64,000 nt of DNA from Eunapius fragilis (Eukaryota > Porifera > Demospongiae > Spongillida > Spongillidae): assembly GCA_963681505.1 (NCBI GenBank), contig OY811977.1, positions 1,505,171 to 1,569,170 of the forward strand. Reading direction: 5' to 3'. The position numbers and the translations under genes are program-made. Shown here piece after piece: positions 1 through 33,708 of this stretch. The notes below the pieces were generated by a model. It had not been told where the DNA came from and did no database searches. It saw only the letters and a list, made by a program, of their open reading frames with translations. The number at the start of each line of letters is the position of its first letter. Positions within the stretch are counted from its first letter, which is position 1.

Positions 1-495
1 CCTGAATGGACTTCAAACTTTGTAGTAACCTCAAATTATACTACACACACAGACCAACATCTGGTGTGTACCTCGACAATATATAAGAACTGCCATTAGT
101 GTCAACAAAATAAGAATAAGTATGCACATGGACCCCCCTAGTCTTGTATCCAGACCCACATTTTCACAGCTGCGAGTGGATTACATCACCGCTACGTGAA
201 AAGTGGGTCTGGTAAAGTCCTGTACTCAATTCTACCCAGCAATTATACAATACTTGGTATGACGCAGCATGAATGCCATTTACATACGCACGCAAACCAT
301 TTAACCGTTCATATACCAGACCCACTTTTCACGTAACGGTGATGTAATCCACCCGCAGCTGTGAAAATATGGGTCTGGGTATGGTATTACCCCCCCCCCC
401 CCCCCCCGAATGAACTTTGAACTTTGTCCAATTATACTACACACATCTGGTGTACCTCAACAATATATAAGAGCCGCCATTAGTGCCAACAAGTG
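1..495. repeat. Duplicated segment with embedded inverted repeats
   Basis: Positions 4-108 and 408-491 are imperfect direct copies, sharing ATTATACTACACACA and ACAATATATAAGA. Between them, 149-211 and 316-378 are near-perfect reverse complements of about 63 bp. Each of these is itself a small palindrome with CCAGACCCAC ends, suggesting two oppositely oriented miniature elements. No gene seen. Confidence 0.7.
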
Positions 496-1291
496 TTATC
501 CTACAATAAGCCTATCACTAATTCATTTACCCATAAGCACACAGTTGCAAAATAAAAGACTTACTGTTTCACGTCTCGTACTTTTTGGCCATTTTCTCCC
601 ACCACCTTCACACCAACGTTCACTGCCTATACAACACATCATAATCATTTCATCACGACATAACATTGCAATCAACAAACACACAACAACAACAACAACA
701 ACAATAAAAACAACAACAACAAAGTTCCAAAAGGTTCTGTGATGGAGAGCTGGCAGTTATGACTAGCACAAGGATGTAACATAAGCATGAGTGGGGGTGA
801 GGATGGGGAGGGGGGGGATTCAATATTCAAAATTCCCTACAGGTCAAGTATCCAAAGCATCCCCCCACTGCTGCTGCTGCAACACATGACAGATGCCATA
901 AGATTACGGCAGCACTACAAATGTATGGCTGGGGACAACACATGCACTGTGGTTATGCACTACAGCGTATGATGTTAATTAGCTGCGTATTGGGACGTTA
1001 TACGCATGTATAATACTATACACTAGTGTGTAGCAATACCTCTTCCACGGTGATATCAGAGGCATGACATCATTCTGGTATATGTACGCTTTAAATAAAG
1101 TATTCAAAGTCCCTAGGTTTAAATGTGCTGTCATGAGGTACGCATTGACTATAAGGAACACTACCAAAACATCGCGTCACATGTCACCAAATTCCAGTAC
1201 TCTCAGTACTTTTCTACTTCCCCAACATTAAAACTAATTAACACTTATTCATAAGTATGTAAACATGAACATTAACCGTACATATCTGTGC
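496..1291. other. No gene recognised
   Basis: Contains a short AAC-rich tract (690-720) and G-rich bases near 790-820. A minus-strand stretch at 979-1167 is open (includes TLNTLFKAYIYQNDVMPLIS) and could be a further exon of the divergent gene, but its phase does not join the exon at 1821-1883. Confidence 0.3.
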
Positions 1292-1468
1292 ACATAGCCA
1301 TCTAGGGGTAGGCTTGCATGATTACAATGTGGAGACCAGGGTGCATACCAACATAGCCATCTAGGGGTAGGCTTGCATGATTACAATGTGGAGACCAGGG
1401 TGCATACGAACATAGCCATCTAGGGGTAGGCTTGCATGATTACAATGTGGAGACCAGGGTGCATACGA
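1292..1468. repeat. Three tandem copies of a 59-bp unit
   Basis: Each unit begins ACATAGCCATCTAGGGGTAG. The copies differ at about one base. They lie downstream of the last resolved exon of the minus-strand gene. Confidence 0.9.
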
Positions 1469-1820
1469 ACAGGCAAAGCAATGGAGAGTACATCTCATAA
1501 GCCACACCCCCTTCCCCCTTTGAAAAATAATAAAAATGAACGACCTGTTGTTTTAAACGTGCACATCTCCATAACCACAAACATCTCTGCATTTCCTTTA
1601 TAATCAAACCATGTTGAAGTTATGTTGATAAAAAGGTTGTGTAAACTATGACATAAGCTTGTTTAGATATGAGCGTTTAATTATTACTATTTTTGTGGGG
1701 CGGGCGGGGGAGCTTTTATAAGCGGTATAGCACAACCAGCAGGAGATAAACACCAGACTCTAAACTCAACCAATGTGCCTACCTGACACTGATACAATAT
1801 ACCATACTACAGGAACTTAC

Positions 1821-1880
1821 TGTGTGCAAGAGTGAGGGTAACCGGGCATGATAGGTCTGTATTACCCGAGCCAGATACTC

Positions 1881-1938
<58 letters not shown>

Positions 1939-2822
1939 TGTGCGTGTGCGTGTGTGTGCGCGTGTGTGTGTGTGCAATGAATGCCTGTGTCAGTAAAAGG
2001 AACTGAGGCCACACACACAGCTCTCACATTGATGGTGAACCAATCATTCAGCTGCAACTGTAGCTGAGAGCCATTGAACCTTCCCTCTGCTGTTTCGTAA
2101 GGCTGAGGATAGAGAACCATCATGGCACACACGTTTCACTCGTACACATACATGCACAGTGCATGGGTGTACACATAGCACAATCACAGTGATCACATGA
2201 CTATACAGCACCATCACATGACTATACAGCACCATCACATGACCATACAGCATCATCACATGACCATACAGCGCCATCACATGACCATACAGCACCATCA
2301 CACGACCATAAAGCATGATCACATGACCATACAGCGCCGTCACATGCAGCATAACACACTCTACCAAATGTTACCTCTCCAAACACGCAAAACACTCACA
2401 AGCAGTTGTTTCAGAAGAGGCTTAAGTTGTGCTGAGAAGGTATCCAGCTCAGAACGGAAAGTATACAGCAGTCAAAGACCAAAGCCGACAGTTGCATACA
2501 AGAATCTTTACCCACATGAGCACATCATCACCACACCCACATGAGCACATCATCACCACACCCACATGAGCACATCATCACCACACCCACATGAGCACAT
2601 CATCACCACACCCACATGAGCACATCACCACACCACATGAGCACATCGCCATACCCACATGAGCACATCACCACACCCACATGAGCACATCACCACACCC
2701 ACATGAGCACATCACCACACCCACATGAGCACATCACCACCCATATGAGCACATCATCACCACACCCACATGAGCACATCATCACCCACATGCACTGTAC
2801 ATCCAAAGGCAATACATGTGCC

Positions 2823-2901
<79 letters not shown>

Positions 2902-3905
2902 GCACTGTGCATACGAAGGCAACTGCAAAGCCCAATCACGTCTGCATGTGTGGCCACCAGAGAGACAAGACAACACTACAGGCAGCCACAGATATTTCCC
3001 TCTTGCACACACACACACACACACCCATCCACTCCCTCCACAACCAGAAATGAAGGATATAGCTCCAATCCCTGCTTCCCTATGAGCAAGAAGCAGAGGA
3101 TAAATTTGTTGACATCACTCCCGTCTTCCAGCTGCAAGTCCACCAGTGTGTAGTAGCAGAGTGATGGTGAGGGGAATGCCCTGTGGAAGAGTGACAGCAT
3201 ATCTAGAACCTTTGAGGCCCTCCCCCTAGACCATGACCCCTAACCTTTGAGGCCCTCCCCCTAGACCATGACCCCTAACCTTTGAGGCCCCCCTAAGACC
3301 ATGACCCCTAACCTTTGAGCCCCCCCTCAGACCATGACCCCTAACCTAACAAGACATTTTCTGTCCTGCGTTGTGCTGATTTACAATAACATTGCTACGA
3401 TAAACGATAAAATAGTTTTGTAATGCTTATTAATTTCGTTCTATATAAAAATTTCTCCAAACTACGTCAGGAATTCTTGGTCCTCTTTCCATGATCTTTC
3501 TCAGAGAGCTAGGTTGCAGGCTCTCAGCCACAACTGGTGACACCAAAAGCTACAGCTACCTGATCCAGCGCCTTTCAGTGACTGTACAAAGGGGAAATGC
3601 AGTCTCCATCTTAGGAACACTTTTTTCATCTCCCACTACTACTGACTCTTTTTAGGGGTTTAGTTTATGTATTACTGTTACATGTATGTATTATTTTACA
3701 GGTTCAATTGATTTTAATTTTAAAAACTATGGTACTAAACTGTAATAATTTTAAAATGTGCTTACTGTTACAAGTGTGTGCATATGATGTGTGTATGTGT
3801 GCATCTGTGCATATGTGCCTGTGCATTTGTGTTGCACATGATGTGTGTGTACATGTGTTTGTGAGCATATATGTATTTGAGTGCATGATTGTGCGTATTT
3901 GTAAA

Positions 3906-3965
<60 letters not shown>

Positions 3966-4197
3966 CGTGTGTGTGTGTGTGCACGCAGTACAAACACACA
4001 TCTAAAGCACACATTTCCCAGAGGCTTACTCGGGGGGTTCCAGGGCTATGACCTGCCCACTGTCCAGATACAGGGGGCTCAGCCTGCTTCCAACGCAGGC
4101 CCTCAGGAAGTGCTCCCTGTCCGGAGCCACACTCGAGCCGATCACACTCAGGCTGTCAAGCAGATTTCGTACACATGATGGACACGCGTTACCACAT

Positions 4198-4237
<40 letters not shown>

Positions 4238-4832
4238 ATAACTGTACAGCAGAAGTATATGTGGTTTGTATCTTTTTCTCGACCACTCAGACAGTACTAA
4301 ACTAGAATTGCCACAGTATGACATCACATACATGTATGAAGACCAATTTTACCTGATCAAACTGTTTTGGGGTAGACGTGTCTTTCTCTCTTCACTATTT
4401 ATTTGCCTCTCCTTTCTCTCCCTCCCCCCCTCTCTCTCTATCTCTCTCCCTCTCTTTCTCTCTCTCTCTCTCTCCTTCTCTCTCCCCTCTAACACACACA
4501 TAGACACACTCACTCTGCGAATTCTTGCACAGCCATGTTGATCTCACCTGAAACCCACTCCGACAGTATTGACGTCATTTTGCTTGTCTATAGACTCTCT
4601 GGGGACACGGAAATAGTGGTGCAGCCACTACAGATATGCTTCCAAGATTCACTAACTGGTTTGGCGAGTAGTGATACACAGCGTATTCAGTGGGCTTCCA
4701 GCTGCTCAGCAGATCAACAGTGGGCAACAGAGTGTCTTTCGGTAGGGGTGAGGAAACCTGATCTTGCGCGCTGTTAATACTCTGGCCATCATCGCTCAGT
4801 TCCAGTAACAAGGGCTCGTCGACTGATGCCAT
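1821..4832 (-). CDS. Unidentified multi-exon protein, divergent from NCAPD3
   Basis: I do not recognise the family. A consistent minus-strand exon chain can be read: 4832-4678 (starts MASVDEPLLLELSDD), 4598-4548, 4152-4030, 3180 to about 3045, 2447-2400, 2102-2028 and 1883-1821. Each has AG/GT borders, and the phases join (2, 2, 2, then 0, 0, 0). Peptides include VAPDREHFLRACVGSRLSPL, CYYTLVDLQLEDGSDVNKFI, DTFSAQLKPLLKQLL, NGSQLQLQLNDWFTIN and VEYLARVIQTYHARLPSLLH. No signal peptide is evident. The 3' end of exon 4 is uncertain (weak donor near 3045), and further exons below 1821 are likely but not resolved. The gene is head-to-head with NCAPD3, so the two probably share a promoter. The peptides are compositionally normal and unrelated to the surrounding microsatellites, which argues for real coding. 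Confidence 0.6.
2190..2345. repeat. 21-bp minisatellite, about seven copies
   Basis: Unit close to ACATGACCATACAGCACCATC. It is open on both strands because the unit is a multiple of three. It falls in an intron of the minus-strand gene and is not considered coding. Confidence 0.85.
2510..2900. repeat. 25-bp minisatellite followed by (CA)n
   Basis: About a dozen copies of CCACATGAGCACATCATCAC-type units (2510-2790), then a (CA)n run at 2826-2898. Intronic to the minus-strand gene. Confidence 0.85.
3208..3355. repeat. Four tandem copies of an approximately 35-bp unit
   Basis: Units begin ACCTTTGAGGCCC and end CATGACCCCTA. They start about 28 bp upstream, on the minus strand, of the exon starting at 3180. 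Confidence 0.85.
3907..3980. repeat. (GT)n microsatellite
   Basis: Near-pure GT dinucleotides. Other runs in the window: 1885-1975, 4197-4233, 5517-5562, 5626-5664, 11826-11860, 12057-12232, 17270-17341, 19408-19440, 19678-19715 and 33674-33707. All lie in introns or non-coding DNA. Confidence 0.95.
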
Positions 4833-4909
4833 TGGCTGCACTGGTTGATGATAACGATGCATTAAACGTGGCTCACGTGATTTATTCGGCGGGAAAAACG
4901 GAGGCGATC
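4833..4909. promoter_or_regulatory. Putative bidirectional promoter with E-box and E2F-like site
   Basis: The 77 bp between the proposed start codons of the minus-strand gene (4832) and NCAPD3 (4910) contain CACGTG at 4874-4879 and GGCGGGAAAA at 4888-4897. The second matches the well-known E2F core (GCGGGAAA). E2F control would suit a mitotic condensin gene. Transcription start sites were not identified, and the function is inferred from motif and position only. Confidence 0.5.
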
Positions 4910-25530
<20,621 letters not shown>

Positions 25531-26416
25531 GTTGTCTTCATTTTCATTAATTCAGCGTCTATGTTACTTTTTAAAATCATGACCCTCAGACCCAGGAAAT
25601 TGAACAAGTGGAAAGTGAAGTAATGCAATGGCATGTCCACTTTTATCAGCTGGTTACACTTCATTACTTACATTTATTTTTGGTTGCATTTTAAGTGCCA
25701 TGTTTGAAACCTTTTTTTTTTTTTTCTTTTTTCATTACATCCTGTGTGACTATTTGTATCCATCACCTTCATATTTAAAACCAATTACAGTCTACCCTCT
25801 GTGATGCGAAGCGATGTGGCGCCAATTGCGTGCGTACATTTTTTATGAGCTGCCATTTTGCAGCTTGGCACTGGCAAAGAACTTCTGAAAGTTGCAACAA
25901 ATTTTAAGAAATCGAGATTGAGAAAACTATTTAACAACCTACTTCTGATGAATGGTTCTTCCTATGGCTTAGAAGTATGATGTCATCACCTATATGCCAC
26001 ATGATGTGATTGTGAGATTGCCCGCGCGCAATTAGTTAATTATAATGTTAATTGTTTATATGTATGTGTAGTGTGCATTCTTTTCCTATGGTTGGCTACT
26101 TGAACATTCTTACAGAAGTTAATAAAACATTAGGGTTTTTCCACTGGGACAATCAAGGATTGTTGTTGCTTGGCCAGGGCAAATTAATAAGTGAATAGTG
26201 TGAAATAAAATTATTAGTGCTACAATATTTCACCCGGTATATATGCTAACTTATTTTTAGCGGTGGTCGATCGATCGTGCAATGTGCCTTGAATTTTGTC
26301 ATGTTAATGATGAGCCTTATAATTAGTTGGCCACACCCAACATATGAAGATCAACGACCCCCCCCCCCCCCCCCGCAAAAAATAAAGAAAAATTTCTCAG
26401 ACCGTGATGTGTACAA
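25531..26416. other. Intergenic: NCAPD3 3' UTR and LRRK-like gene A promoter region
   Basis: AATAAA at 26121-26126 and 26204-26209 are candidate NCAPD3 poly(A) signals, about 0.6-0.7 kb after the stop. CGATCGATCG lies near 26267-26276, and a C run at 26358-26374. No coding region was recognised. Confidence 0.4.
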
Positions 26417-29400
26417 ATGGATAGGAGCGTTGGAGAAAAGCTAGTCGGTGATGGTAAGCTGTGCACGGGGCATTGACATGAAATCTAGGTGTATGCAGCC
26501 GGCGAATCAGGGTGGTGGCCGTGCTTTGAAATACGCGGTATCCTTTTTCAGGCAATGAAGGCCCTTCGACCCATGCCGTTGAAAGGGTGAGTTGCTACCT
26601 ACAACTATAGCCGCGCATAGTAAACGGATTTTATATTTTGCTTTGCCGGTTCCAATCGTCGGAGCCATTATAACGCGTGGGAGAACCCCCACGCCCGTAG
26701 CGCTTGCTCAGCTGTATTGTGTATTTTAGTAGTCATTGTGGGATAGCACTTTTCGATGAGCCATTTTATGTAACAAAAATACAACAATGCCTGTCATTGT
26801 AAACAGGGGATTTGACCTTTATTAAAGCAAATGCCCCACGCCCACGGTTAGGGGTTAATAACCGGTCAAATTGCCCGTCCACCCACGCGTGTTTCAGTGA
26901 AAGTTCAATTCTGTTTTCTCAGTGTCACAGTCTTTCTTTATGCGGCTATTCTTGTTTTTGTTTTTTGATACCATGTGTTCGAGTGATTGCACACAACACT
27001 AGTAATTGCTCTGTGTCGGCCTTCTGTTGCGTTGTTCAAATACCTGTAATTCTCTCTCCTGCCTCCCTCTCTTGTCCCGCCCCTTTTCTTTCCATCTCTC
27101 CGGACGCGCACACACAAATTATATACGCTGTATACGTGCCTATTAGGGTTTGCATCCGTCGGTAAATTAACTATCCGGACTCCGAAATCCGATAATTTTT
27201 TCCCGGATTCCGGTATCCGTACTATCCGGTTTTTATTCGGATTTCATAACACCTACATGCAATGATGCACACCATGTGCTCTCAAATTTCTAATGTATGG
27301 CATATAACTTATATCAGTCAGTTTATATGCCAAATACTCAAAGGTATGCATGCACCACCAATGAGCACAAGTATGAATTGATCAATATAATTGAAGCGAG
27401 AGAAAGAATTGAAAGTGGACATAACAATATCAATTCCAGCATTATGCAGCATGGGCATGACCTTACATGTATTATAAACTATATAAAACAAGCAACTTTT
27501 ATTTCCAATGTTGATTATTACTATAGCCATTGGTTCCCCATCTACTAAATCACTAGCATAAAAACCATCCTTCCTGATGACCTCCCATGAACAATTATCT
27601 TCCTTTTTACCTAAGCGTACTGGCAACCACTGTATTTTAGCTTCTTCTCCTTCAATTTCTTCCTCCCACTTCGAGAGCATCAAATCCCCTGTTTTCAAGC
27701 TCTTTTGAATCTTTCTACTCACTTCTGTTGTCATACTAGTAAAAGCCATCGCCATTGCACTGATTGCAGCTACAAAGTTTAAGGTTTAATGTAATGTCTA
27801 AGTGCCTTATTCACAGCCTTAAGTGTACCTATAAATGCAATCAGACTCAGAGAGGCTGACTCAACACTATAAGAAATTAAGGATTAAAAAAAATAACCAA
27901 AACGTCAGCCAATTCAAGCCGACCCAATCGGATTCCATTACGCTAAATATCCATGTAAATCCGGATAGGACTAGGCCGGATACCGATAACCGGATTGATG
28001 AATAACAAAGCGGAATCCGTAATATCCATCATTTAATTACTATCCGGATGCAAACCCTAGTGCCTATACGTAATTTTTTTAAATGACAAGCGCGGAATGT
28101 GTACAGAAAGAAATTATGACCAGTTATTAATTGCAAATAAAATGGTGGCCTATTGTCATGCTAACAATATTACACTGCAGCCCCTTCAGGTGCGGAATGT
28201 TTAGACATATTTGCGCTTCAGTCTCAATCATGCTGTAGTGAATTAGGACTTTTTATTGTTAATACTGAAAACCACCAGTACTTGATATGTCATAAACATT
28301 CATTTAGGAACGACACAAATTGTTAATTCTCACCACAAGGAAGTGTAGATAAATTAATGAAATGGTGCTTACAAATATTCTATACCTCTGACAAGTATTG
28401 TAATTTATAGGACCTACAAGAAATTCATGTCAAGTGGAAAATTTTGAAATCATTTTTGTAAAGCCCAAATGACATTCTACATTTGTATAGTATATTATAC
28501 ATATAATTATAATAATTATTATTATATTCATAAAGTGTGTAAGTTAAGGTAAGATATCTGCTTACACGCTATGACGAGAATGCAGGAAAACAAACGTATT
28601 TGCTGTTGACACCATTTCCCTAGACCACCAAATGATCGTTAATATATATACATATAAATGGTCATAGCACTTGGGGGCATTGTTTAGGAATGGGTAAGCA
28701 TTATTATATGAGCTTTTTGGGTAGGCTGTAATCACAACATATACAGAGCACACCATTTACATCTCTTGTTTGGCTTCAATTGTGCATAAATTTAGCATGA
28801 TCTTCTTACAATCATCTTGACATCATTGATTGGACGGCCTGTATCAAGTGTGGTGACACAATTCATAGGTTTGTTGGAGTCCATTTAAAAAAAAACATAA
28901 CTGGGAGTTATGTTTTTTTTTTCCCCTTGTTTTTCATACAGTGCAGGACTGTATTGGAATAAAGGATCAACTAGAAGCCAGTATGAATTGTTATTATACA
29001 CTTATTGTCCGCACTTGAGTAGTCCGTGCATGCTTTTGTGTAAAGATTGAAAGATTGTGAGTGGATAGTGATTGGTATCGAGTTACCTCATCAGCATAGA
29101 TTAGCAGTGCCAGAGAACTGACCAATGTTATAGCACTGCCAACACTTCTGTGGTGGCATACCATTGTATATTATGGAGGTAACCTAGGCTAAGAGTGTTT
29201 GGACTTGGGGCTTAGCTTCTGTGTGATGCAGCATAAATATTATATAATGAAACAGCCCAACTCACAGAAAATTTTATTGTTTTAGTTGATACCTCGTTAT
29301 AATAAATTATTAAAATAACAATGAATGTAGCCCATTATGTCTGTGTTCTGTGATGCATTCATAACCTTGCATTGCATTGTACTTCTTTTCATAATATGCA

Positions 29401-32400
29401 TTAATGAACTCAACAGGTCTGTACAAATTGACACAGAAATCTGATTGCTCAGCTGATGATGTTGACGTATTTTCTACCACTCTTTATTTCATAGTCAACA
29501 GCTGTGGTTATAACTTAAATGATGCACACCCATCTCTGCTTATAAGGTATACTCCTGACATATTTGAATCTCAGTTCATCCCTCCCTCCCCCTCTCTCTC
29601 CATCCTCCCTCTCTCCCTCCCTCCCTCTCTCCATCCTCTCTCCCTCCCCTCTCCATCCTTCCTTCCTCCCCCTCTCTCTCCATCCTCCCTCCCTCCCCCT
29701 CTCCCTCCCTCCCCCTCTCCCTCCCTCCCCCTCTCCCTCCCTCCCTCCTCCTCTCCCTCCCTCCCTCCCCCTCTCCCTCCCTCCCTCCCCTCTCCCTCCC
29801 TCCCCCTCTCCCTCCCTCCCTCCCCCTCTCCCTCCCTCCCTCCCCCTCTCCCTCCCTCCCTCCCCCTCTCCCTCCCTCCCTTCCCCTCTCCCTCCCTCCC
29901 TCCCCCTTCCCTACCTCACCTACCTCCCTCCTTACCCTCTCTCTTTCTCTCTCCCTCCCCTCTCTTTCTCGATCCCAAATATGCACATATGTACGAACAA
30001 TCAACATCCAGTGCAGCCCAAAGCAACAATATGGCTATCGTGGTGAAGCTACTGTTAGACCACGGTGCAGTATACAGTACAAAAAGTCGTGCCAAACAGG
30101 AAACCATTTTCCACATTGCCTGCCAGCTGAAGTCTGCACTCCGCTATGTATACGCACTTATCTATCCCACACTTTTATCTGCATCGGACATTAATGGAAA
30201 CCTTCCTCTGCATATCGCTTGCCACAATAATGACATTCAGTTTGTGTCATGGATATTTAAGTCAGCCCAAAGCAAAGAAAGCCACCCCTTCCCCCCTGCG
30301 GCAGTTAGATGCGCGCTGGTTGAAACCGTGCCTATTGAAGCAACAGTTGTATCCCAGTTCACTCCTTCTTTATTGGCAATGAAAAGTGCTAAGATTGCTT
30401 CTCTAAATATGAGAGGACAAAGCATGTACCATATTGCAACATCCAATGGTTATAGCCAATTGCTCAGCTTGTTACTGGATATTTTGGACATTATGCAGGG
30501 TGTCTATAATAAGTATGTTGTCCTTGCATCAGATTTTGAGACGCAAAGAACGCCCCTTGACATAGCCATAGCAACTCAACAGACAGAATGTCTGAGGCTT
30601 TTGCTGGAGTTCCTCAACAGGCATGGTATGCTGCAGAAGGTGGTGCAGGATAGAAGGTTCATGGAAAGTGCTGCCAATGTTGGCAATGTCGACATAATGA
30701 AGCTGTTAGTGAAGTATGGCTTTAGCCAGGGTTTGGAGGGAGCCATTGGTAAGGTCCAGGACCAACAGCTGAAGCGTCTTCTCCTGTACTATTACACACA
30801 GTTAACCAGTGCTCAGGCCAAACAGTCAGATTACAAAAATGGACCAAACTCAGGGGTGATTAGATGGAATGGTGCCAGAATTGAGGCCCTGGACTTTAGC
30901 TGGATTAGAGATAGCTTAAATGCTATGGAGACCACCTCTCAAGTCATAATAAAAACAGAAATGGCTTCACAATCTCTTCATGACCTTTGTACCATTCAAC
31001 AGCTTGCATCGCAGTGTTTGAAGTATTTCGACAGTAATGCTATTTGTGTACCATTATCAAATACTAACCCCTTAATTAGTATTACAAAAATTGAAATAAC
31101 ATACTGCTCACTGAATTATATCCCTTCAGACCTGTTCCGATTGCCAAAGTTAGAGATTCTAGATTTGTCTCAAAATTATCTTCAGGAGCTTCCCACATCT
31201 GTGCATTCTTCACAGTGCATTTATTCATCTCAGTCCTTGAAGCGGCTTGTCCTGGATGGTAACAAGTTGAAGAAGTTACCAGAAGATCTCTTCCTTGGCT
31301 TGGTCAACAGTCTGGAACACTTAAGTGTGCAGAAAAATGAGTTAACAGAGCTTCCACCTGGACTTTGGATAATGCCTCATCTCAAGGAGCTTAACCTGTC
31401 AGACAACAAATTGTCACAGCTGCATTATTTATGTTCAGATAATACCTGCACTGATGGACTAAATTTTCCAAAAATGGTAATTGCAGCTATCGATGACGGT
31501 GTCTGTAAACTTAATTCATGCTCTTCACAAAGGGGTATTATGTCTGATAGTATTTGGACATACATTGAAAGGCTTGAAATATTCTACAAGACACTTCATT
31601 TGGCTTCCAGTGGAAAGTTTCACGTGAAAAATGTTCAAGAATGGGTTCGCTTTCTTCATGAGCAGAGGAGCAGGGATCAAGGGGCAGAGGATTTTGACGG
31701 CAATGAAACGGAAAGTGAATTGCCTACCATATTGTCCAGGGAAGAATATGAAACTTCTGTACTGTCATCCCTTAATCTTTCACAGAACATGTTCACAAAA
31801 ATACCAGTGCAGCTGCCCTGTCTGGCTCCAAACCTACAACGTATAAACATGAGCCACAATCAGATTACCTCAGTGGACCTTGTCCACAGCATACCAAGAA
31901 ATGTGTCTTCTGTCCGCCTGGACCATAATTTTATAGAGAATATGGATGCTCAACAGCCACCCCTTTCAATCTGTTCATCTCCCTGCATGCTTCTGCTACT
32001 GCAGCCTAGTGAGTCCAATTGTTGCACTCACACAGCTCATAATCGACTAAAGTCACTTTTAACTCTCACACTTGGGCACAATAGATTAAAAGATTTTAAA
32101 GCTGTCGATATTGGTGCTAGCCTAGATGTAACGAACGTGGTGTGTTCTGTGGTAGTTCACTTTCCACAACTATCCATCCTGTCGCTGGAACACAACGAAC
32201 TTACTTCTGTCCCATCAGGCATACTGAGCTTGACCTCCCTGAACTCCCTTAACCTGGCTCACAATACAGGAATTACAAGTCTCCCTAGTAAAATGGGTCT
32301 TCTCTCGCTTTCCAGTTTAAATTTGGATGGTTTGTCATTAGCTGAAATCCCAATCAACCTCATACAAAAGCCTTCACCTAGATATCTCCTGGGCTTCCTT

Positions 32401-33669
32401 AAAGGAATTTGTCTTGGGTAAGTAAAAATTGTTATTGTTTATCTATGCATCAACATAATTTTCTCCAGGAAGGAATATTATCATCACATGAAATTGATGT
32501 TCATGGGGTCAGCAAATGCTGGCAAAACAACTCTACTTCTTCAGCTTACAAAAAAGGGGAAAATGATCCACCAGAGGGCAGTTCAAGTGCAGAGAAATGG
32601 ACAGCCCCTCTCCACCGTGGGTGTTGAGCTAGGACAGTGGGAATATTCACCAAAGAAGAGCCTTTCTAATATCACTTTCATGACATGGGATTTTGGCGGG
32701 CAGGTACACAATATACCATATATTGGTGGGTAACTATTTAACTTTTCCATTGCAGGTAACTGCACAAGTGTGTTTTAATTAAGTCGTTTCTTTGATATCA
32801 TTTTGATATCTTTCAACAATATTTCATTCTGGTTTTCCGGATAGATATTTTGACAGATGTGGGAATATTGCATCAAAACATTCCCAACTCTAATGCTTAT
32901 GTTATACATGGCAATGATTAATGTACCTGAAGTTGAGATTACACACCTTTTCCCATACCATAGTAATTTCACATCACCTCTTCTCTGATTACAAAGTACA
33001 CACAATATGCAATGTTTAGTTGAGGTCACTAAGAAGCACAATAATAATATCATACACACAGTATTTTAAGAACACAATTTACTCTTTGGATTAATGATGC
33101 CATGATCAGGGATAACATAGTGCAGTACGTATAGTTGTTCTATGCCATGCTGAGTTCAAATATTATGTCGACACCTATAGGAATTTCAATGCGTCCTTCT
33201 TTCGCTGTAGGAGGAATACTATGCCACTCATCAGTGCTTTATTTCACATCGTTCAATTTATCTTGTGATCTGGGATGTGAGAGAAAAAGAAGAGGGGCTA
33301 AGAAACATTAAGCCCTGGCTGGAGAATATTGAGGTTTGATACTTCAAGCTAGCATTGGTCGCCACAAGCAGTTTTCTTTTTCTTTTATAGGCCAGGGCAC
33401 CAAATGCTCCAGTAATAGTGGTTGGGACTCATGCTGATTGCATTGAAAATACTTCTGCTCTCGAAAAGGCCTTCAAGAAATTATATATAGAATACAACAC
33501 AAGCAGCTTTGCTTATCCTAAGGTCCAACCACATTGCTTCTTTGTGAACAGTTTCTGTCCAGATGATGTACAAAATCTAAGAAAGTATATTTATGACTTT
33601 ACAAAGGCATACAGAAATCCATGTAAAGCTGAGATAATAGCCTACTGACGAAACCTGTGTGAAGACTAC

Positions 33670-33708
<39 letters not shown>

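Noticed and set aside
2197-2544. Plus-strand protein with tandem MTIQHHH repeats
   Set aside because: A 21-bp minisatellite gives open frames on both strands; no flanking exon or homology.
4826-4909. In-frame ATG at 4826 as the NCAPD3 start
   Set aside because: Poor start context, overlaps the divergent gene's start, and lies upstream of the E-box and E2F-like site. Kept only as an alternative.
29575-29970. Ser/Pro/Leu-rich frame continuous with the ankyrin exon of gene A, and its Arg/Gly/Glu complement
   Set aside because: Pyrimidine tract intron; genes B and C have introns at the same place and phase.
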